In this document: piece after piece, positions 34,665 through 46,105 of the stretch
Numbering within the stretch: position 1 is the stretch's first letter
Layout of the letters: every line of letters starts with the position of its first letter
Source of the DNA: JAFCUW01 sp049898325
GTDB taxonomy: Bacteria; Pseudomonadota; Gammaproteobacteria; Burkholderiales; Burkholderiaceae_D
Length of the DNA: 64,000 bases
Reading direction: 5' to 3'
Assembly: GCF_049898325.1 (NCBI RefSeq)
Contig: NZ_JAFCXL010000024.1
Location: 4,259-68,258, forward strand
The notes under the pieces: generated by a model
The model's database searches: none
Seen by the model: only the letters and a program-made list of their open reading frames with translations
What the model was told of the DNA's origin: nothing
Made by a program: the position numbers and the translations under genes

Positions 34665-37222
34665 GCGCGGCCGCGGCGCGGCGCCAGCTCTCGCGCTGGC
34701 TGCTGCTGGGCGAATGGCGCAGCCACCCCGTGCGGGCGCTGCTGGCGATCATCGCCATCGCCGTCGGCGTGGCGATGGGCTTTGCCATCCACCTGATCAA
34801 CGCGGCCGCCTTCAACGAGTTTTCCGCCGCCGTCAAGTCGATCGCCGGCCAGGCCGATATCCAGGTCAGCGGGCGCGAGGCGACCTTCGACGAAGCGATC
34901 TATCCCCTGCTGGCGCGCTGGCCGGGCGTGCTGGTGGCCTCGCCCGTGCTCGAGATCGACGCCGGGGTGCCCGCCAAGGGCGCCGGCCTCGGTGGCGGCG
35001 GCGCCCTCAAGGTGATCGGCATCGATCCCTTCCAGGCCGGCGCCGTCTCGCCCGATTTGCTGGGGGTGGCCGACAGCGCGCTCGAACTGCTCGCCGACGA
35101 CGCCATTTTTCTGTCGCCGGCGGCCCAGCGCTACCTGGGCGTGGCCAAGGGCGATGCCTTGCCGCTGCGCGCCGGCAGCGCCGACCTGCGCCTGCGCGTG
35201 GCCGGCGGCCTGTTCAACGCGCGTGCCGGCCAGCGCATCGCCGTGATGGACATCGGCGCCGCCCAGTGGCGTTTTCAACGCACGGGCGTGCTCTCACGGG
35301 TCGACCTGAAACTGGCCGAGGGGGTCGACCGCGCCCAGTTCGAGCGCGCGCTCAAGGCCGGGCTCGAGCGCCAGTATCCGGGCCGTTTCCAGGTCGCGCA
35401 GCCGAACGACAGCGACCAGGACAGCCGCACCAACAGCCTCTCGCGCGCGTACCGGGTCAACCTGACGGTGCTGGCGCTGGTGGCCCTGTTCACGGGGGCC
35501 TTCCTGGTGTTTTCCACCCAGGCCCTGTCGGTGATCCGCCGGCGCAGCCAGTTCGCCCTGCTGCGCGTGCTGGGGGTCGAGCGCCGCCAGCTGTTGCAGC
35601 AGGTGCTCATCGAAGGGGCCAGCCTGGGCGTGATCGGCGCCGCCTGCGGCATCGCCGGCGGCTACGCGCTGGCCGCCCTGGCCCTGCGCTTTTTCGGCGC
35701 CGACCTGGGCGCCGGCTATTTCACGGGGGTGCAGCCGCAGGTGGCCTTCACCCCGGTGGCGGCGGCGGTGTTTTTCAGCCTGGGACTGGGCGTGGCCCTG
35801 CTGGGCTGCCTGGCGCCGGCGCTGGAAGCGGCGCGCGCGGCGCCCGCGGTGGCCTTGAAATCGGGCAGCGACGAGAGCGCGCTGGGCAAGCTGGCGCGCA
35901 TCTGGCCGTCGCTGCTGTGCCTGGGCGCGGCCGCCCTGCTGTCGCGCCTGCCGCCCCTGTTCGAGCTGCCCGTGTTCGGCTACCTGGCCATCGCCCTGCT
36001 GCTCATCGGCGGCATCGGCCTGATGCCGCGCCTGGCGGCGGCGCTGTTCGGCCTCGTCCAGCGCCGCCTGGCGCCGCGGCAGGCGGTGCCGGCGCTGGCG
36101 CTGGCGCGGCTGGCCAACGCCTCCGGCCAGGCCGCCATCGCGCTTGGCGGCGTGCTGGCCAGCTTCGCCCTGATGGTGGCGATGGCGATCATGGTGTCGA
36201 GTTTTCGCATGTCGGTCGACGACTGGCTGCTGCGCATCCTGCCGGCCGACCTGTACGTGCGGGTGGCGGCGGCCGGCGCCACCGCCGGCCTGGGCGCGCC
36301 CGAACAGGCCGCCCTGCTGGGCAGCGAGGGGGTGGCGCGCGCCGAATTCCTGCGCAGCCGGCCCGTGTCTCTGGACCCGGCGCGCGCGCCCGTCACCCTG
36401 ATCGCGCGCGACATCGACGTGGCCGACCCGGGTCAGCGCCTGGTGCTGGTGGGCGCGGCCGCCGCCGTGCCGGCCGGGGCGCGCCCGGCCTGGGTGTCGG
36501 AGGCGATGCAGGACCTGTACGGCCTCAAGCCGGGCGCGCGCCTGCAACTGCCGCTGGCGGGCGCCCTGCACGAGTTTTATATCGCCGGCGCCTGGCGCGA
36601 CTACGCCAGCCAGAACGGCGCCGTGCAGATCCGCCTGGCCGACTACCGCGCCATCACGGGCGACACCGCCGTCAGCGACGCCGCCCTGTGGCTGCGCCCG
36701 GGCGTGAGCGCCGACCAGCTCGAAGCGCAACTGCGCCGCCTGCCGTTCGGCCCTGCTCTCACGCTGGCGCGGCCGGGCCAGATCCGCGCCCTCAGCCTGC
36801 AGATTTTCGACCGCAGCTTCGCCGTCACTTACCTGCTCGAAGCGATCGCCATCGCCATCGGCATGTCCGGCGTGGCGGCGACGTTTTCCGCGCAGACGCT
36901 GGCGCGCGCCCGCGAATTCGGCATGCTGCGCCACGTTGGCGTCACCCGCGGCCAGGTGCTGCGCATCCTCGCCCTCGAGGGCGGCCTGCTCACCGTGCTG
37001 GGGGTGGCCTGCGGCTTTGCGCTGGGCCTGACGATCAGCCTGATCCTGGTGTTCGTCGTCAACCCGCAATCGTTCCACTGGACCATGCAACTGCACCTGC
37101 CGTGGGGTTTGCTGGCCTCGGTGGCCGCCCTGCTGCTGGCGGCGTCGGTGCTGACCGCGCTGGTGTCGGGCCGTTATGCACTATCGGGCGGACCGATCCG
37201 CGCCGTCAGGGAGGACTGGTAA
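34661..37222 (+). CDS. FtsX-like ABC transporter permease, YbbP type
   Basis: An 853-residue membrane protein with two FtsX domains. Helix 1 is near residue 25, a large periplasmic domain follows, helices lie near 265, 315 and 365, a second core near 410-520, another periplasmic domain, then the last three helices near 730-840. The GTG start at 34661 overlaps the oxidase stop. Such permeases work with a LolD-like ATPase to extract or move lipids or lipoproteins at the inner membrane. No ATP-binding gene is adjacent; the preceding gene is an oxidoreductase. The next gene encodes an AttH-like secreted protein, as often seen in these loci. Confidence 0.88.
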   Translation: MSAAAARRQLSRWLLLGEWRSHPVRALLAIIAIAVGVAMGFAIHLINAAAFNEFSAAVKSIAGQADIQVSGREATFDEAIYPLLARWPGVLVASPVLEIDAGVPAKGAGLGGGGALKVIGIDPFQAGAVSPDLLGVADSALELLADDAIFLSPAAQRYLGVAKGDALPLRAGSADLRLRVAGGLFNARAGQRIAVMDIGAAQWRFQRTGVLSRVDLKLAEGVDRAQFERALKAGLERQYPGRFQVAQPNDSDQDSRTNSLSRAYRVNLTVLALVALFTGAFLVFSTQALSVIRRRSQFALLRVLGVERRQLLQQVLIEGASLGVIGAACGIAGGYALAALALRFFGADLGAGYFTGVQPQVAFTPVAAAVFFSLGLGVALLGCLAPALEAARAAPAVALKSGSDESALGKLARIWPSLLCLGAAALLSRLPPLFELPVFGYLAIALLLIGGIGLMPRLAAALFGLVQRRLAPRQAVPALALARLANASGQAAIALGGVLASFALMVAMAIMVSSFRMSVDDWLLRILPADLYVRVAAAGATAGLGAPEQAALLGSEGVARAEFLRSRPVSLDPARAPVTLIARDIDVADPGQRLVLVGAAAAVPAGARPAWVSEAMQDLYGLKPGARLQLPLAGALHEFYIAGAWRDYASQNGAVQIRLADYRAITGDTAVSDAALWLRPGVSADQLEAQLRRLPFGPALTLARPGQIRALSLQIFDRSFAVTYLLEAIAIAIGMSGVAATFSAQTLARAREFGMLRHVGVTRGQVLRILALEGGLLTVLGVACGFALGLTISLILVFVVNPQSFHWTMQLHLPWGLLASVAALLLAASVLTALVSGRYALSGGPIRAVREDW

Positions 37223-38316
37223 TGCCTGTATTGCACAGACTGTTTGGATGGCTGGCCGCGGCCCTGTTGCTGCTTGCCGCGACAGCGCAGGCGGCGCCGG
37301 TGACGCCGGTTGCATTCGCCCCCGTGCTGCCCGGTAAAGCCCTGCAGTTCCCCGCCGACTTCGGCGCCCACCCCGACTTCAAAACCGAATGGTGGTACGT
37401 CACGGGCTGGCTCGAGCGGGCCGATGGCCGGCCGCTGGGCTTCCAGGTCACCTTTTTTCGCAGCCGCACCGGCGCCGCCAACGACAACCCCAGCGCCTTC
37501 GCCGCGCGCCAGCTGATCGTCGCCCACGTCGCCGTCTCCGACCCCGCCGTCGGCCGCCTGCTGCACGACCAGCGCAGCGGGCGGCAGGGTTTCGATCTCA
37601 ATTATGCGAAGTCTGGCATCACCGACCTGAAGCTGGGCGACTGGACCATGCGGCGCGGCGCCGACGGCGTCTACCGGGTCGCCATCGCCGCCCGCGAGCT
37701 GCAATTGCAGCTGACGCTCACGCCCACCGCGCCGCCCCTGGCGCAAGGGGTGGGCGGCTACTCGCAAAAGGGGCCGCAGGCGCGCCACGCCAGCTATTAC
37801 TACAGCGAGCCGCAATTGAAGGTGAGCGGCAGCGCCGGCGCCGGCAAGGCGGCGCAGGCCGTCACCGGCACTGCCTGGCTCGATCACGAATGGTCGAGCG
37901 AAGCGCTCGACCCGGCCGCCAGCGGCTGGGACTGGGTGGGCGCCAACCTGGCCGACGGCTCGGCCCTGATGGCTTTCCAGATCCGCGCCAGGCAAGGTGG
38001 TAAGCTATGGGCGCACGCGGTATTGCGCGACCGCGCCGGCAAGCTCACGCAATACGGTCCCGACCAGGTCAGCTTCACCCCGCGCACCCTGTGGAAGTCG
38101 CCCGCCACCGGCACGCTCTACCCGGTGGCGACCACCATCGTCACCGGCACGACGCGCTGGCGGCTGACGCCCTTGCAGAACGACCAGGAACTCGACTCGC
38201 GCCGCTCGACGGGCGCGCTGTACTGGGAGGGCGCGGTGACGCTCGAGCGGGACGGCCTGCCGGCCGGCCACGGCTACCTGGAAATGACGGGCTACGACAA
38301 GCCGATGACGCTGTAA
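37222..38316 (+). CDS. AttH-like secreted protein (carotenoid 1,2-hydratase fold)
   Basis: A 364-residue exported protein. The signal peptide is LFGWLAAALLLLAATAQA with cleavage near residue 25. The mature part has the two lipocalin-like halves of the AttH/CrtC family: FPADFGAHPDFKTEWWYVTG, then GFQVTFFRSRTG, TGTAWLDHEWSSEALDPAAS and the end GYLEMTGYDKPMTL. CrtC hydrates carotenoids, but most relatives beside FtsX-type permeases are probably lipid- or isoprenoid-binding partners of the transporter. Its ATG overlaps the permease stop by one base, so the two are made together. Confidence 0.9.
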   Translation: MPVLHRLFGWLAAALLLLAATAQAAPVTPVAFAPVLPGKALQFPADFGAHPDFKTEWWYVTGWLERADGRPLGFQVTFFRSRTGAANDNPSAFAARQLIVAHVAVSDPAVGRLLHDQRSGRQGFDLNYAKSGITDLKLGDWTMRRGADGVYRVAIAARELQLQLTLTPTAPPLAQGVGGYSQKGPQARHASYYYSEPQLKVSGSAGAGKAAQAVTGTAWLDHEWSSEALDPAASGWDWVGANLADGSALMAFQIRARQGGKLWAHAVLRDRAGKLTQYGPDQVSFTPRTLWKSPATGTLYPVATTIVTGTTRWRLTPLQNDQELDSRRSTGALYWEGAVTLERDGLPAGHGYLEMTGYDKPMTL

Positions 38317-38365
38317 AACGATCGCCCCTTATAACGCAACAGACCACAAGAAGAAGCCGCAGCCG

Positions 38366-40252
<1,887 letters not shown>

Positions 40253-40265
40253 CTCTCTTGCACTA

Positions 40266-40295
40266 TTACTGCAACGCAACAAATTCAGTTATAAT
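40266..40295 (+). promoter_or_regulatory. possible promoter of the Cache chemoreceptor gene
   Basis: A perfect TATAAT lies at 40290-40295, 29 bp before the ATG. The matching upstream box is poor (TTACTG at 40266 with 18 bp spacing). The AT-rich island around it contrasts with the surrounding GC-rich genes. Confidence 0.35.
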
Positions 40296-40324
40296 TGCTG
40301 TCACGCAATTAACTGAAAGAATAT

Positions 40325-42343
40325 ATGCCCCAGCGATTCCTGCCCTTTCGCGACTGGAGCGTTGGCGCTCGCATCACTTCGGTGACCATCGCGCTGGTCG
40401 GCGCCATCCTGGCGGCACTGTTCATGATGATCAGCCTGACGACGTCGAAAATGCTCGAGACGCGTGCGCTGCAGGCCACCAAAGACGATTTGCGCGGCGT
40501 GGTCAACATGGTGGAAATGTTCAACAAGGCGGTCGCGAGCGAGGCGGCCAGTTTCAGCCGCCTGTTCGGCAGCGACTTCGACGGCAAGTTCAGCCTGTCG
40601 GCCGATCAGCAAGTGACAGTGGGCGCCCAGCAAGTGCCATTGCTGCTCAACGGCGACAAAGCCGTCAACCTTGATTTCACCATCCCCGACCAGTTCACCG
40701 CACAAACGGGTGGCGTGGCCACCGTGTTCGTCGCCAAGGGCGACGACTTCGTGCGCGTGAGCACATCCTTGAAGAAAGAAAACGGCGAGCGGGCCATTGG
40801 CACCATGCTCGACCGCGCGCACCCCGCCTACGCGCTGCTGCGCGCCGGCCAGACCTTCCAGGGCCCGGCCACTTTGTTCGGCAAGCAATACATGACCCGC
40901 TACGAGCCCGTCAAGGGCGATGACGGCAAGCTGATCGCCGTGCTGTTCGTCGGCGTCGACATCAGCACCGACCTGGCCGCCCTGAAGGCCAAGATCAGTG
41001 CCATGAAGGTGGGAGAGACGGGGTATTTTTATGTCATCAATGCCGCGCCCGGCAAGACGCAGGGCCAACTGATCGTGCACCCGACGCGCCTCGGCGAGAA
41101 CTTCCTGGAAGAAAAGGCCGCCGACGGCCGGCTGTTCGTCAAGGAAATGCTGGAGAAGAAGACTGGCCAGCTCAGCTACGCCTGGCTCAATGCCGCCGCC
41201 GGCGACCGTGCCGCCCGGGACAAGCTCGTCAGCTTCGACACCATCAAGGAATGGAACTGGATCGTCGCCGGCGGCACCTTCCGGGACGAGATCACCCACG
41301 AGGCCGATGCCCAGCGCATGGTCATCATGTCGTTCTGCATCGCCGCGCTGGCGCTGTTTGCCGTGCTGCTGTACCTGATGGTGCGCGCCAGCGTGACGCG
41401 CCCGCTGGCGGCGGCCACCGATGCCGCCGTCAAGATCGCCGCCGGCGACCTGTCGGCCAGCATCGTGCATCACCGGCGCGACGAAATCGGCCGCCTGGCC
41501 GAAGCGATGAACGGCATCAGCGCCAACCTGTCGTCGGTGGTGGGCAAGGTGCGCGAAGGCGCCGAGCACATCGCCACCGCCTCGCGCGAGATCTCGAGCG
41601 GCAACATGGACCTGTGCGACCGCACCGAGCAGCAGGCCGCCAACCTGGCCGCCACCGCCGCCTCGATGGACCAGATGACCAGCACCGTGCGTGAAAACGC
41701 CGACAGCGCCCGCCAGGCCAACGAGATGGCCCGCAACGCCTCGAATGTAGCGGAAAAAGGCGGCAACATGGTCGCCCGCGTGGTTGACACCATGGCCTCG
41801 ATCGACGAGTCGTCAAAGAAGATCGTCGACATCATCGGCGTCATCGACGGCATCGCCTTCCAGACCAATATCCTGGCCCTCAATGCCGCCGTCGAAGCGG
41901 CGCGTGCGGGCGAACAGGGCCGCGGCTTCGCCGTGGTGGCCTCGGAGGTGCGCAACCTGGCCCAGCGCAGCGCGGCGGCGGCGCGGGAAATCAAGACGCT
42001 GATCGGCGCCTCGGTCGACCAGGTGCAAATTGGCAGCAAACTGGTGCAGGATGCCGGCGCCACCATGGGCGAAGTGCTTGCCAGCGTGGGCCGCGTCACC
42101 ACCATCATGAGCGCCATCAACGCCGCCAGCTCGCTGCAAAGCGAAGACATCGCCCGCATCAACAGCTCCGTCAACGACATGGACCAGGCCACCCAGCAGA
42201 ACGCGGCGCTGGTCGAGGAAGCCAGCGCGGCGGCCCAGGCAATGCAGGACCAGGCGGTCGAACTGGCCAGCGCGGTACGGGTGTTCAAGCTCAATGGGGC
42301 CCAGGCCGGCGCTGCCACGCGTCACCTGGCGCTGGCCGAGTAA
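40325..42343 (+). CDS. methyl-accepting chemotaxis protein with Cache sensor
   Basis: A 672-residue transmembrane chemoreceptor. The N-terminal helix is at about 20-40; the periplasmic double Cache region (Cache 3-Cache 2 fusion type) covers about 45-330 (VGVDISTDLAALKAKI, VGETGYFYVINAAPG, EWNWIVAGGTF). The second membrane helix is at about 338-358, then HAMP and the signalling helices. The hairpin tip contains DGIAFQTNILALNAAVEAAR and GEQGRGFAVVASEVRNLAQR. It detects small ligands in the periplasm and controls CheA. There is no CheR-tethering pentapeptide at the C-terminus (it ends LALAE). The ligand is unknown. Confidence 0.95.
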   Translation: MPQRFLPFRDWSVGARITSVTIALVGAILAALFMMISLTTSKMLETRALQATKDDLRGVVNMVEMFNKAVASEAASFSRLFGSDFDGKFSLSADQQVTVGAQQVPLLLNGDKAVNLDFTIPDQFTAQTGGVATVFVAKGDDFVRVSTSLKKENGERAIGTMLDRAHPAYALLRAGQTFQGPATLFGKQYMTRYEPVKGDDGKLIAVLFVGVDISTDLAALKAKISAMKVGETGYFYVINAAPGKTQGQLIVHPTRLGENFLEEKAADGRLFVKEMLEKKTGQLSYAWLNAAAGDRAARDKLVSFDTIKEWNWIVAGGTFRDEITHEADAQRMVIMSFCIAALALFAVLLYLMVRASVTRPLAAATDAAVKIAAGDLSASIVHHRRDEIGRLAEAMNGISANLSSVVGKVREGAEHIATASREISSGNMDLCDRTEQQAANLAATAASMDQMTSTVRENADSARQANEMARNASNVAEKGGNMVARVVDTMASIDESSKKIVDIIGVIDGIAFQTNILALNAAVEAARAGEQGRGFAVVASEVRNLAQRSAAAAREIKTLIGASVDQVQIGSKLVQDAGATMGEVLASVGRVTTIMSAINAASSLQSEDIARINSSVNDMDQATQQNAALVEEASAAAQAMQDQAVELASAVRVFKLNGAQAGAATRHLALAE

Positions 42344-42382
42344 GCGGTGTAGAGTAGCGCTTCATTTTTCCTGGAGCGCCGC

Positions 42383-43474
42383 ATGCCCGATGCCGATCTG
42401 CTGTCCGCCTGCCATACCGTCCTGCCAGGGCACCGCGCGCGCGCGCCGGCGCGCATGTTCGCCGACATGGCCGCCTGGTGCGAGCAGCACGAGGTCGCCC
42501 ACGACGTCTACGGCAGCGGCGCGCTGATCGAGCAGTTCGAGCGCAAGGTGGCCGACCTGCTCGGCTTCGAGGCCGCGCTGTTTTGCATCAGCGGCACCAT
42601 GGCGCAGGTCACCGCCCTGCGCCTGGCCTGCGAAGACCGCGGCAGCGCGCTGGTGGCGCTGCATCCCACCTCGCACATCCTCGTGCACGAATCATCGAAC
42701 TACCAGTTGCTGGGCCACTTCGACGCGCTGGCCGTGGGCGATCGCCACCGGCCCTGGTGCGCGGCCGACCTGGCGGCGGTGCCCGACCGGCTGGGCGTGG
42801 TGGCGATGGAGATGCCGATGCGCGAGATCGGCGGACAGAATCCGTCGTGGGACGAAATCGCCGCCATCAAGGACCACTGCCGCGCGCGCGGCGCCCACCT
42901 GCACATGGATGGCGCCCGCCTGTGGGAAGCGGCGGCCGGCATGCATCGCACGCCGGCCGAACTGGCGGCCGGTTTCGATTCCGTCTACGTGTCGCTCTAC
43001 AAGGGCATTGGCGGCCTCGGCGGCGCCATGCTGGCCGGCAGCACCACCTTCATCGCCCGCGCCGCCGCCTGGTGCCGCCGCCAGGGCGGCAACGTGGTGC
43101 ACCGTTCGCCCTACGTGGTGGCGGCGGCCATGCAGTTCGACCAGCGGCTGGCGGCGATGCCGGCGTATTTCGCCCGCACCGAGTGGCTCTACGGGGTGCT
43201 GGCCGACTTCCCCCGGCTGCGCGCCAATCCGGCCCGCCCGCAGGCGAACATGCTGCACCTGCACCTGCCGGTCTCGCGCGAGCGGGCGCTGGCCATCCGC
43301 GACCGGGTGGCGCGCGAACACGGACTGTGGCTGTTCGGCCGCGCCAACCACGCGGCGCTGCCCGATACCAGTTACGTCGAACTGTACGTGGGCGACAATC
43401 TGCTGGCCCTGGCCGACGCACAGGTGATCGCGGCATTGACCCTGTGGTCCGACGCGCTGGGCGAAGCCAGCTGA
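42383..43474 (+). CDS. low-specificity threonine aldolase-like PLP enzyme
   Basis: A 363-residue PLP enzyme of the threonine aldolase/beta-eliminating lyase family. The features are DVYGSGALIEQFERKVADLL, CISGTMAQVTALRLACED, MDGARLWEAAAG and the PLP lysine in SLYKGIGGLGGAML. The reaction is cleavage of L-threonine or related beta-hydroxy amino acids to glycine and an aldehyde. It runs toward thyA with 51 bp between. Glycine and one-carbon metabolism link it to thyA, but that is a soft inference. The preferred substrate cannot be told. Confidence 0.88.
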   Translation: MPDADLLSACHTVLPGHRARAPARMFADMAAWCEQHEVAHDVYGSGALIEQFERKVADLLGFEAALFCISGTMAQVTALRLACEDRGSALVALHPTSHILVHESSNYQLLGHFDALAVGDRHRPWCAADLAAVPDRLGVVAMEMPMREIGGQNPSWDEIAAIKDHCRARGAHLHMDGARLWEAAAGMHRTPAELAAGFDSVYVSLYKGIGGLGGAMLAGSTTFIARAAAWCRRQGGNVVHRSPYVVAAAMQFDQRLAAMPAYFARTEWLYGVLADFPRLRANPARPQANMLHLHLPVSRERALAIRDRVAREHGLWLFGRANHAALPDTSYVELYVGDNLLALADAQVIAALTLWSDALGEAS

Positions 43475-43525
43475 CGCGGGCGGAGCCGTCGTTGTAAAAT
43501 ACGCCAATTATCTTAGCGAGTCCCC

Positions 43526-44320
43526 ATGCGCCAGTACCTCGATTTCATGCGCCACGTGCGCGACACCGGCGCCGTCAAGACCGACCGCACCGGCACCGGC
43601 ACGCTGTCCGTGTTCGGCTACCAGATGCGCTTTGATTTGCAGGACGGCTTCCCGCTGGTGACCACCAAGAAGCTGCACCTGAAGTCGATCATCCATGAGC
43701 TGATCTGGTTCCTGCAAGGCTCGACCAACATCGCCTACCTGAAGGAAAACGGGGTGTCGATCTGGGACGACTGGGCCGACGCCGACGGCAATCTCGGCCC
43801 CATCTACGGCTACCAGTGGCGCAACTGGCCCACGCCCGACGGCGGCCACATCGACCAGATCGCCCAGGTGCTCGAGCAGATCAAGACCAGCCCGGACTCG
43901 CGCCGCATGATCGTCTCGGCCTGGAACGTGGCCGACATCGGCAACATGAAGCTGCCGCCTTGCCACGCCCTGTTCCAGTTCTACGTCGCCGACGGCAAGC
44001 TGTCCTGCCAGTTGTACCAGCGCAGCGCCGATATTTTTCTCGGTGTGCCCTTCAATATCGCCTCCTACGCCCTGCTCACCCACATGGTGGCGCAGCAGGC
44101 GGGCCTGGCGGTGGGCGAGTTTATCTGGACCGGCGGCGACTGCCACCTGTACGCCAACCACCTCGAGCAAGTCGAGCTGCAATTGTCGCGCGAACCCCAG
44201 CCGCTGCCGCAACTGCTGATCCGGCGCCAGCCGCCATCGCTGTTCGACTACCGTTTCGACGACTTCGAGATCGCCGGCTACGCGCCGCATGCCCATATCA
44301 AGGCGCCGGTGGCGGTGTAA
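43526..44320 (+). CDS. thyA: thymidylate synthase
   Basis: A 264-residue enzyme, exactly the E. coli length, that methylates dUMP with methylene-tetrahydrofolate. The nucleophile is C146 in LPPCHALFQFYV. Other fixed segments are RTGTGTLSVFGYQMRFDL, IWDDWADADGNLGPIYGYQW, SRRMIVSAWNVADI, LYQRSADIFLGVPFNIASYA and the C-terminal KAPVAV. The product dihydrofolate is recycled by FolA, encoded 13.5 kb downstream at 57836. A hairpin with no U-tract (about 44329-44349) lies after the stop. Confidence 0.98.
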   Translation: MRQYLDFMRHVRDTGAVKTDRTGTGTLSVFGYQMRFDLQDGFPLVTTKKLHLKSIIHELIWFLQGSTNIAYLKENGVSIWDDWADADGNLGPIYGYQWRNWPTPDGGHIDQIAQVLEQIKTSPDSRRMIVSAWNVADIGNMKLPPCHALFQFYVADGKLSCQLYQRSADIFLGVPFNIASYALLTHMVAQQAGLAVGEFIWTGGDCHLYANHLEQVELQLSREPQPLPQLLIRRQPPSLFDYRFDDFEIAGYAPHAHIKAPVAV

Positions 44321-44559
44321 AGACAGGCCGAGTGCCCGCAAAGGGCGCTCAAAAGACCGTTCCATGGTCCGCCAGCGATTGCCCCCGGCGTGCCAACCAG
44401 GCAGGCGCGCACCTTCTGCCCCACAAAACCAGCGACGCGGCTGAAAGCGCGAAAACACACTGAACGCATCGATCAGCCCTATATGCTGGTCGGTGCCCTG
44501 CTGCGCCCGGAGACCTCCCCCCGGCGGCGCGCTACCCCAATTTCAGAAAGAGGCCCCGC

Positions 44560-45942
44560 ATGTCCTATCAAAGCATCAACCCGAATGATGGCAAAACGCT
44601 CAAGTCGTTCGAGCATTTCAGCCCGGCGCAGCTGGAAACATCGCTGGCGACGGCAGCAAGGTGCTTCCAGACCTGGAAGCACACCAGCTACCAGCAACGC
44701 GCCGCCATCATGACCCGGGCAGCAGCGCTGCTGCGCGCGCAGGTCGACGACTTTGCCAGGCTTGCCACGCTCGAGATGGGCAAGCGACTCGGCGAAGCAC
44801 GCGCAGAAGTCATTTTCAGCGCCGATATCCTGCAATACTATGCGGACCATGCCGAAGATTTTCTGAAACCGGTCACACTCCACCCGAAGATTGGTGAAGC
44901 GCACATGGAAAGCAGCCCCCTCGGCGTGCTGTTCTGTGTCGAACCGTGGAATTTCCCTTATTACCAGCTGGCGCGTGTGGCCGGGCCACAGTTAATGGCC
45001 GGTAATGTGGTGGTCGTCAAACACGCGGCCTGCGTACCGCAATGCGCGATCGCCTTTGAAAAACTGTGGATCGAGGCTGGCGCGCCCGCCGGCGCCTACA
45101 CCAATCTGCTGATCACGCATGAGCAATCGGGCACCATCATCGACGATCCCCGCATCAAGGGCGTGGCCTTGACGGGCAGCGTCGCCGCCGGGCGGACCGT
45201 GGCCGCCAGGGCGGGCCAGAATCTCAAGAAGACCTCGATGGAACTCGGCGGCAGCGATGCCTTCATCGTGCTCGAGGACGCCGACATGGACCTGACCATT
45301 CCGTGGGCGGTGTGGGGGCGAATGTACAACGGTGGCCAGACCTGTTGCGCGGCCAAGCGCTTCATCGTGCTCGATGCCGTCGCCGATGTCTTCCTTGAAA
45401 AGTTTTCGGCTGCCTTGTCGCGCTTGATACCGGGCGATCCGATGGACGAATCGACCACGCACGGTCCCTTGTCGAGCGAGGAGGCCTTGCTGCAATTGAT
45501 CAAGCAGGTCGACAGTGCGGTGGAACACGGCGCCACGCTCGTGATGGGTGGCAAGCGGCTCGACCGGCCCGGCGCATTCATGGGCATCACCATCCTGACC
45601 GACATCGCGCCCGACAACCCGGCGTTCCGCGACGAGTTTTTCGGTCCCGTTGTATCGTTCTACCGCGTCAAGGATGAAGCGGCCGCCATTGCGCTGGCAA
45701 ACGATTCGGACTTCGGCCTGGGCGGCTCGGTATTTACCCGGGACCTCGAACGGGGCAAGCGCCTTGCCAGTCAAATCGATACCGGCATGATGTTTATTAA
45801 TAACATCGACTGGTCCGACGCGGCCTTGCCGTTCGGCGGCATCAAGTATTCGGGGTATGGGCGCGAACTGGGCAATATGGGTATCCAGGAGTTCGTCAAC
45901 AAGAAGATGGTGCGCATCGCGCAGCAAAACGCGCCGGTCTGA
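44560..45942 (+). CDS. NAD(P)-dependent aldehyde dehydrogenase, succinate-semialdehyde type
   Basis: A 460-residue ALDH close to the Sad/GabD2 group. The catalytic Cys is in NGGQTCCAAKR, the general base Glu in MELGGSDAFIVLEDADMD, and the cofactor strand in LTGSVAAGRTVAARAG. The opening YQSINPNDGKTLKSFEHFSP and the end LGNMGIQEFVNKKMVRI are typical of succinate-semialdehyde dehydrogenases. It probably oxidises succinate semialdehyde or a related short aldehyde. No GABA transaminase is adjacent. The start follows AAAGAGGCCCCGC, an acceptable ribosome binding site. Confidence 0.88.
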   Translation: MSYQSINPNDGKTLKSFEHFSPAQLETSLATAARCFQTWKHTSYQQRAAIMTRAAALLRAQVDDFARLATLEMGKRLGEARAEVIFSADILQYYADHAEDFLKPVTLHPKIGEAHMESSPLGVLFCVEPWNFPYYQLARVAGPQLMAGNVVVVKHAACVPQCAIAFEKLWIEAGAPAGAYTNLLITHEQSGTIIDDPRIKGVALTGSVAAGRTVAARAGQNLKKTSMELGGSDAFIVLEDADMDLTIPWAVWGRMYNGGQTCCAAKRFIVLDAVADVFLEKFSAALSRLIPGDPMDESTTHGPLSSEEALLQLIKQVDSAVEHGATLVMGGKRLDRPGAFMGITILTDIAPDNPAFRDEFFGPVVSFYRVKDEAAAIALANDSDFGLGGSVFTRDLERGKRLASQIDTGMMFINNIDWSDAALPFGGIKYSGYGRELGNMGIQEFVNKKMVRIAQQNAPV

Positions 45943-46050
45943 GCGAACCCGTCAGGCTTGCGCCCGGCACGGGCCAGGCCGTGCTGGTCCCGTAAATTAC
46001 ACCATTACCGGTTCGTCCACGCGTGCGCTGGCGCCGTCGACGGAGCCTGG

Positions 46051-46081
46051 CCCGCGGGGCCCGGCCCGCGGGGCCCGGCCC
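46051..46081. repeat. 14-bp GC-only tandem repeat
   Basis: CCCGCGGGGCCCGG occurs twice in direct succession (46051-46064 and 46065-46078), followed by CCC. It lies between the convergent aldehyde dehydrogenase and oleate hydratase genes. It is self-complementary in part and may form a hairpin, but has no U-tract. Confidence 0.8.
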
Positions 46082-46105
46082 AATCCAGGCCAGGCCTGAG
46101 CTGCC

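Noticed and set aside
34714..37221. The 5' part of a 1200-codon plus frame
   Set aside because: Only the last 364 codons (AttH) are real; the rest is an Arg/Pro-rich shadow of the FtsX permease in another frame.
44329..44349. Rho-independent terminator after thyA
   Set aside because: A GAGTGCCC/GGGCGCTC hairpin is present but no T-run follows it, so it does not meet the usual criteria.
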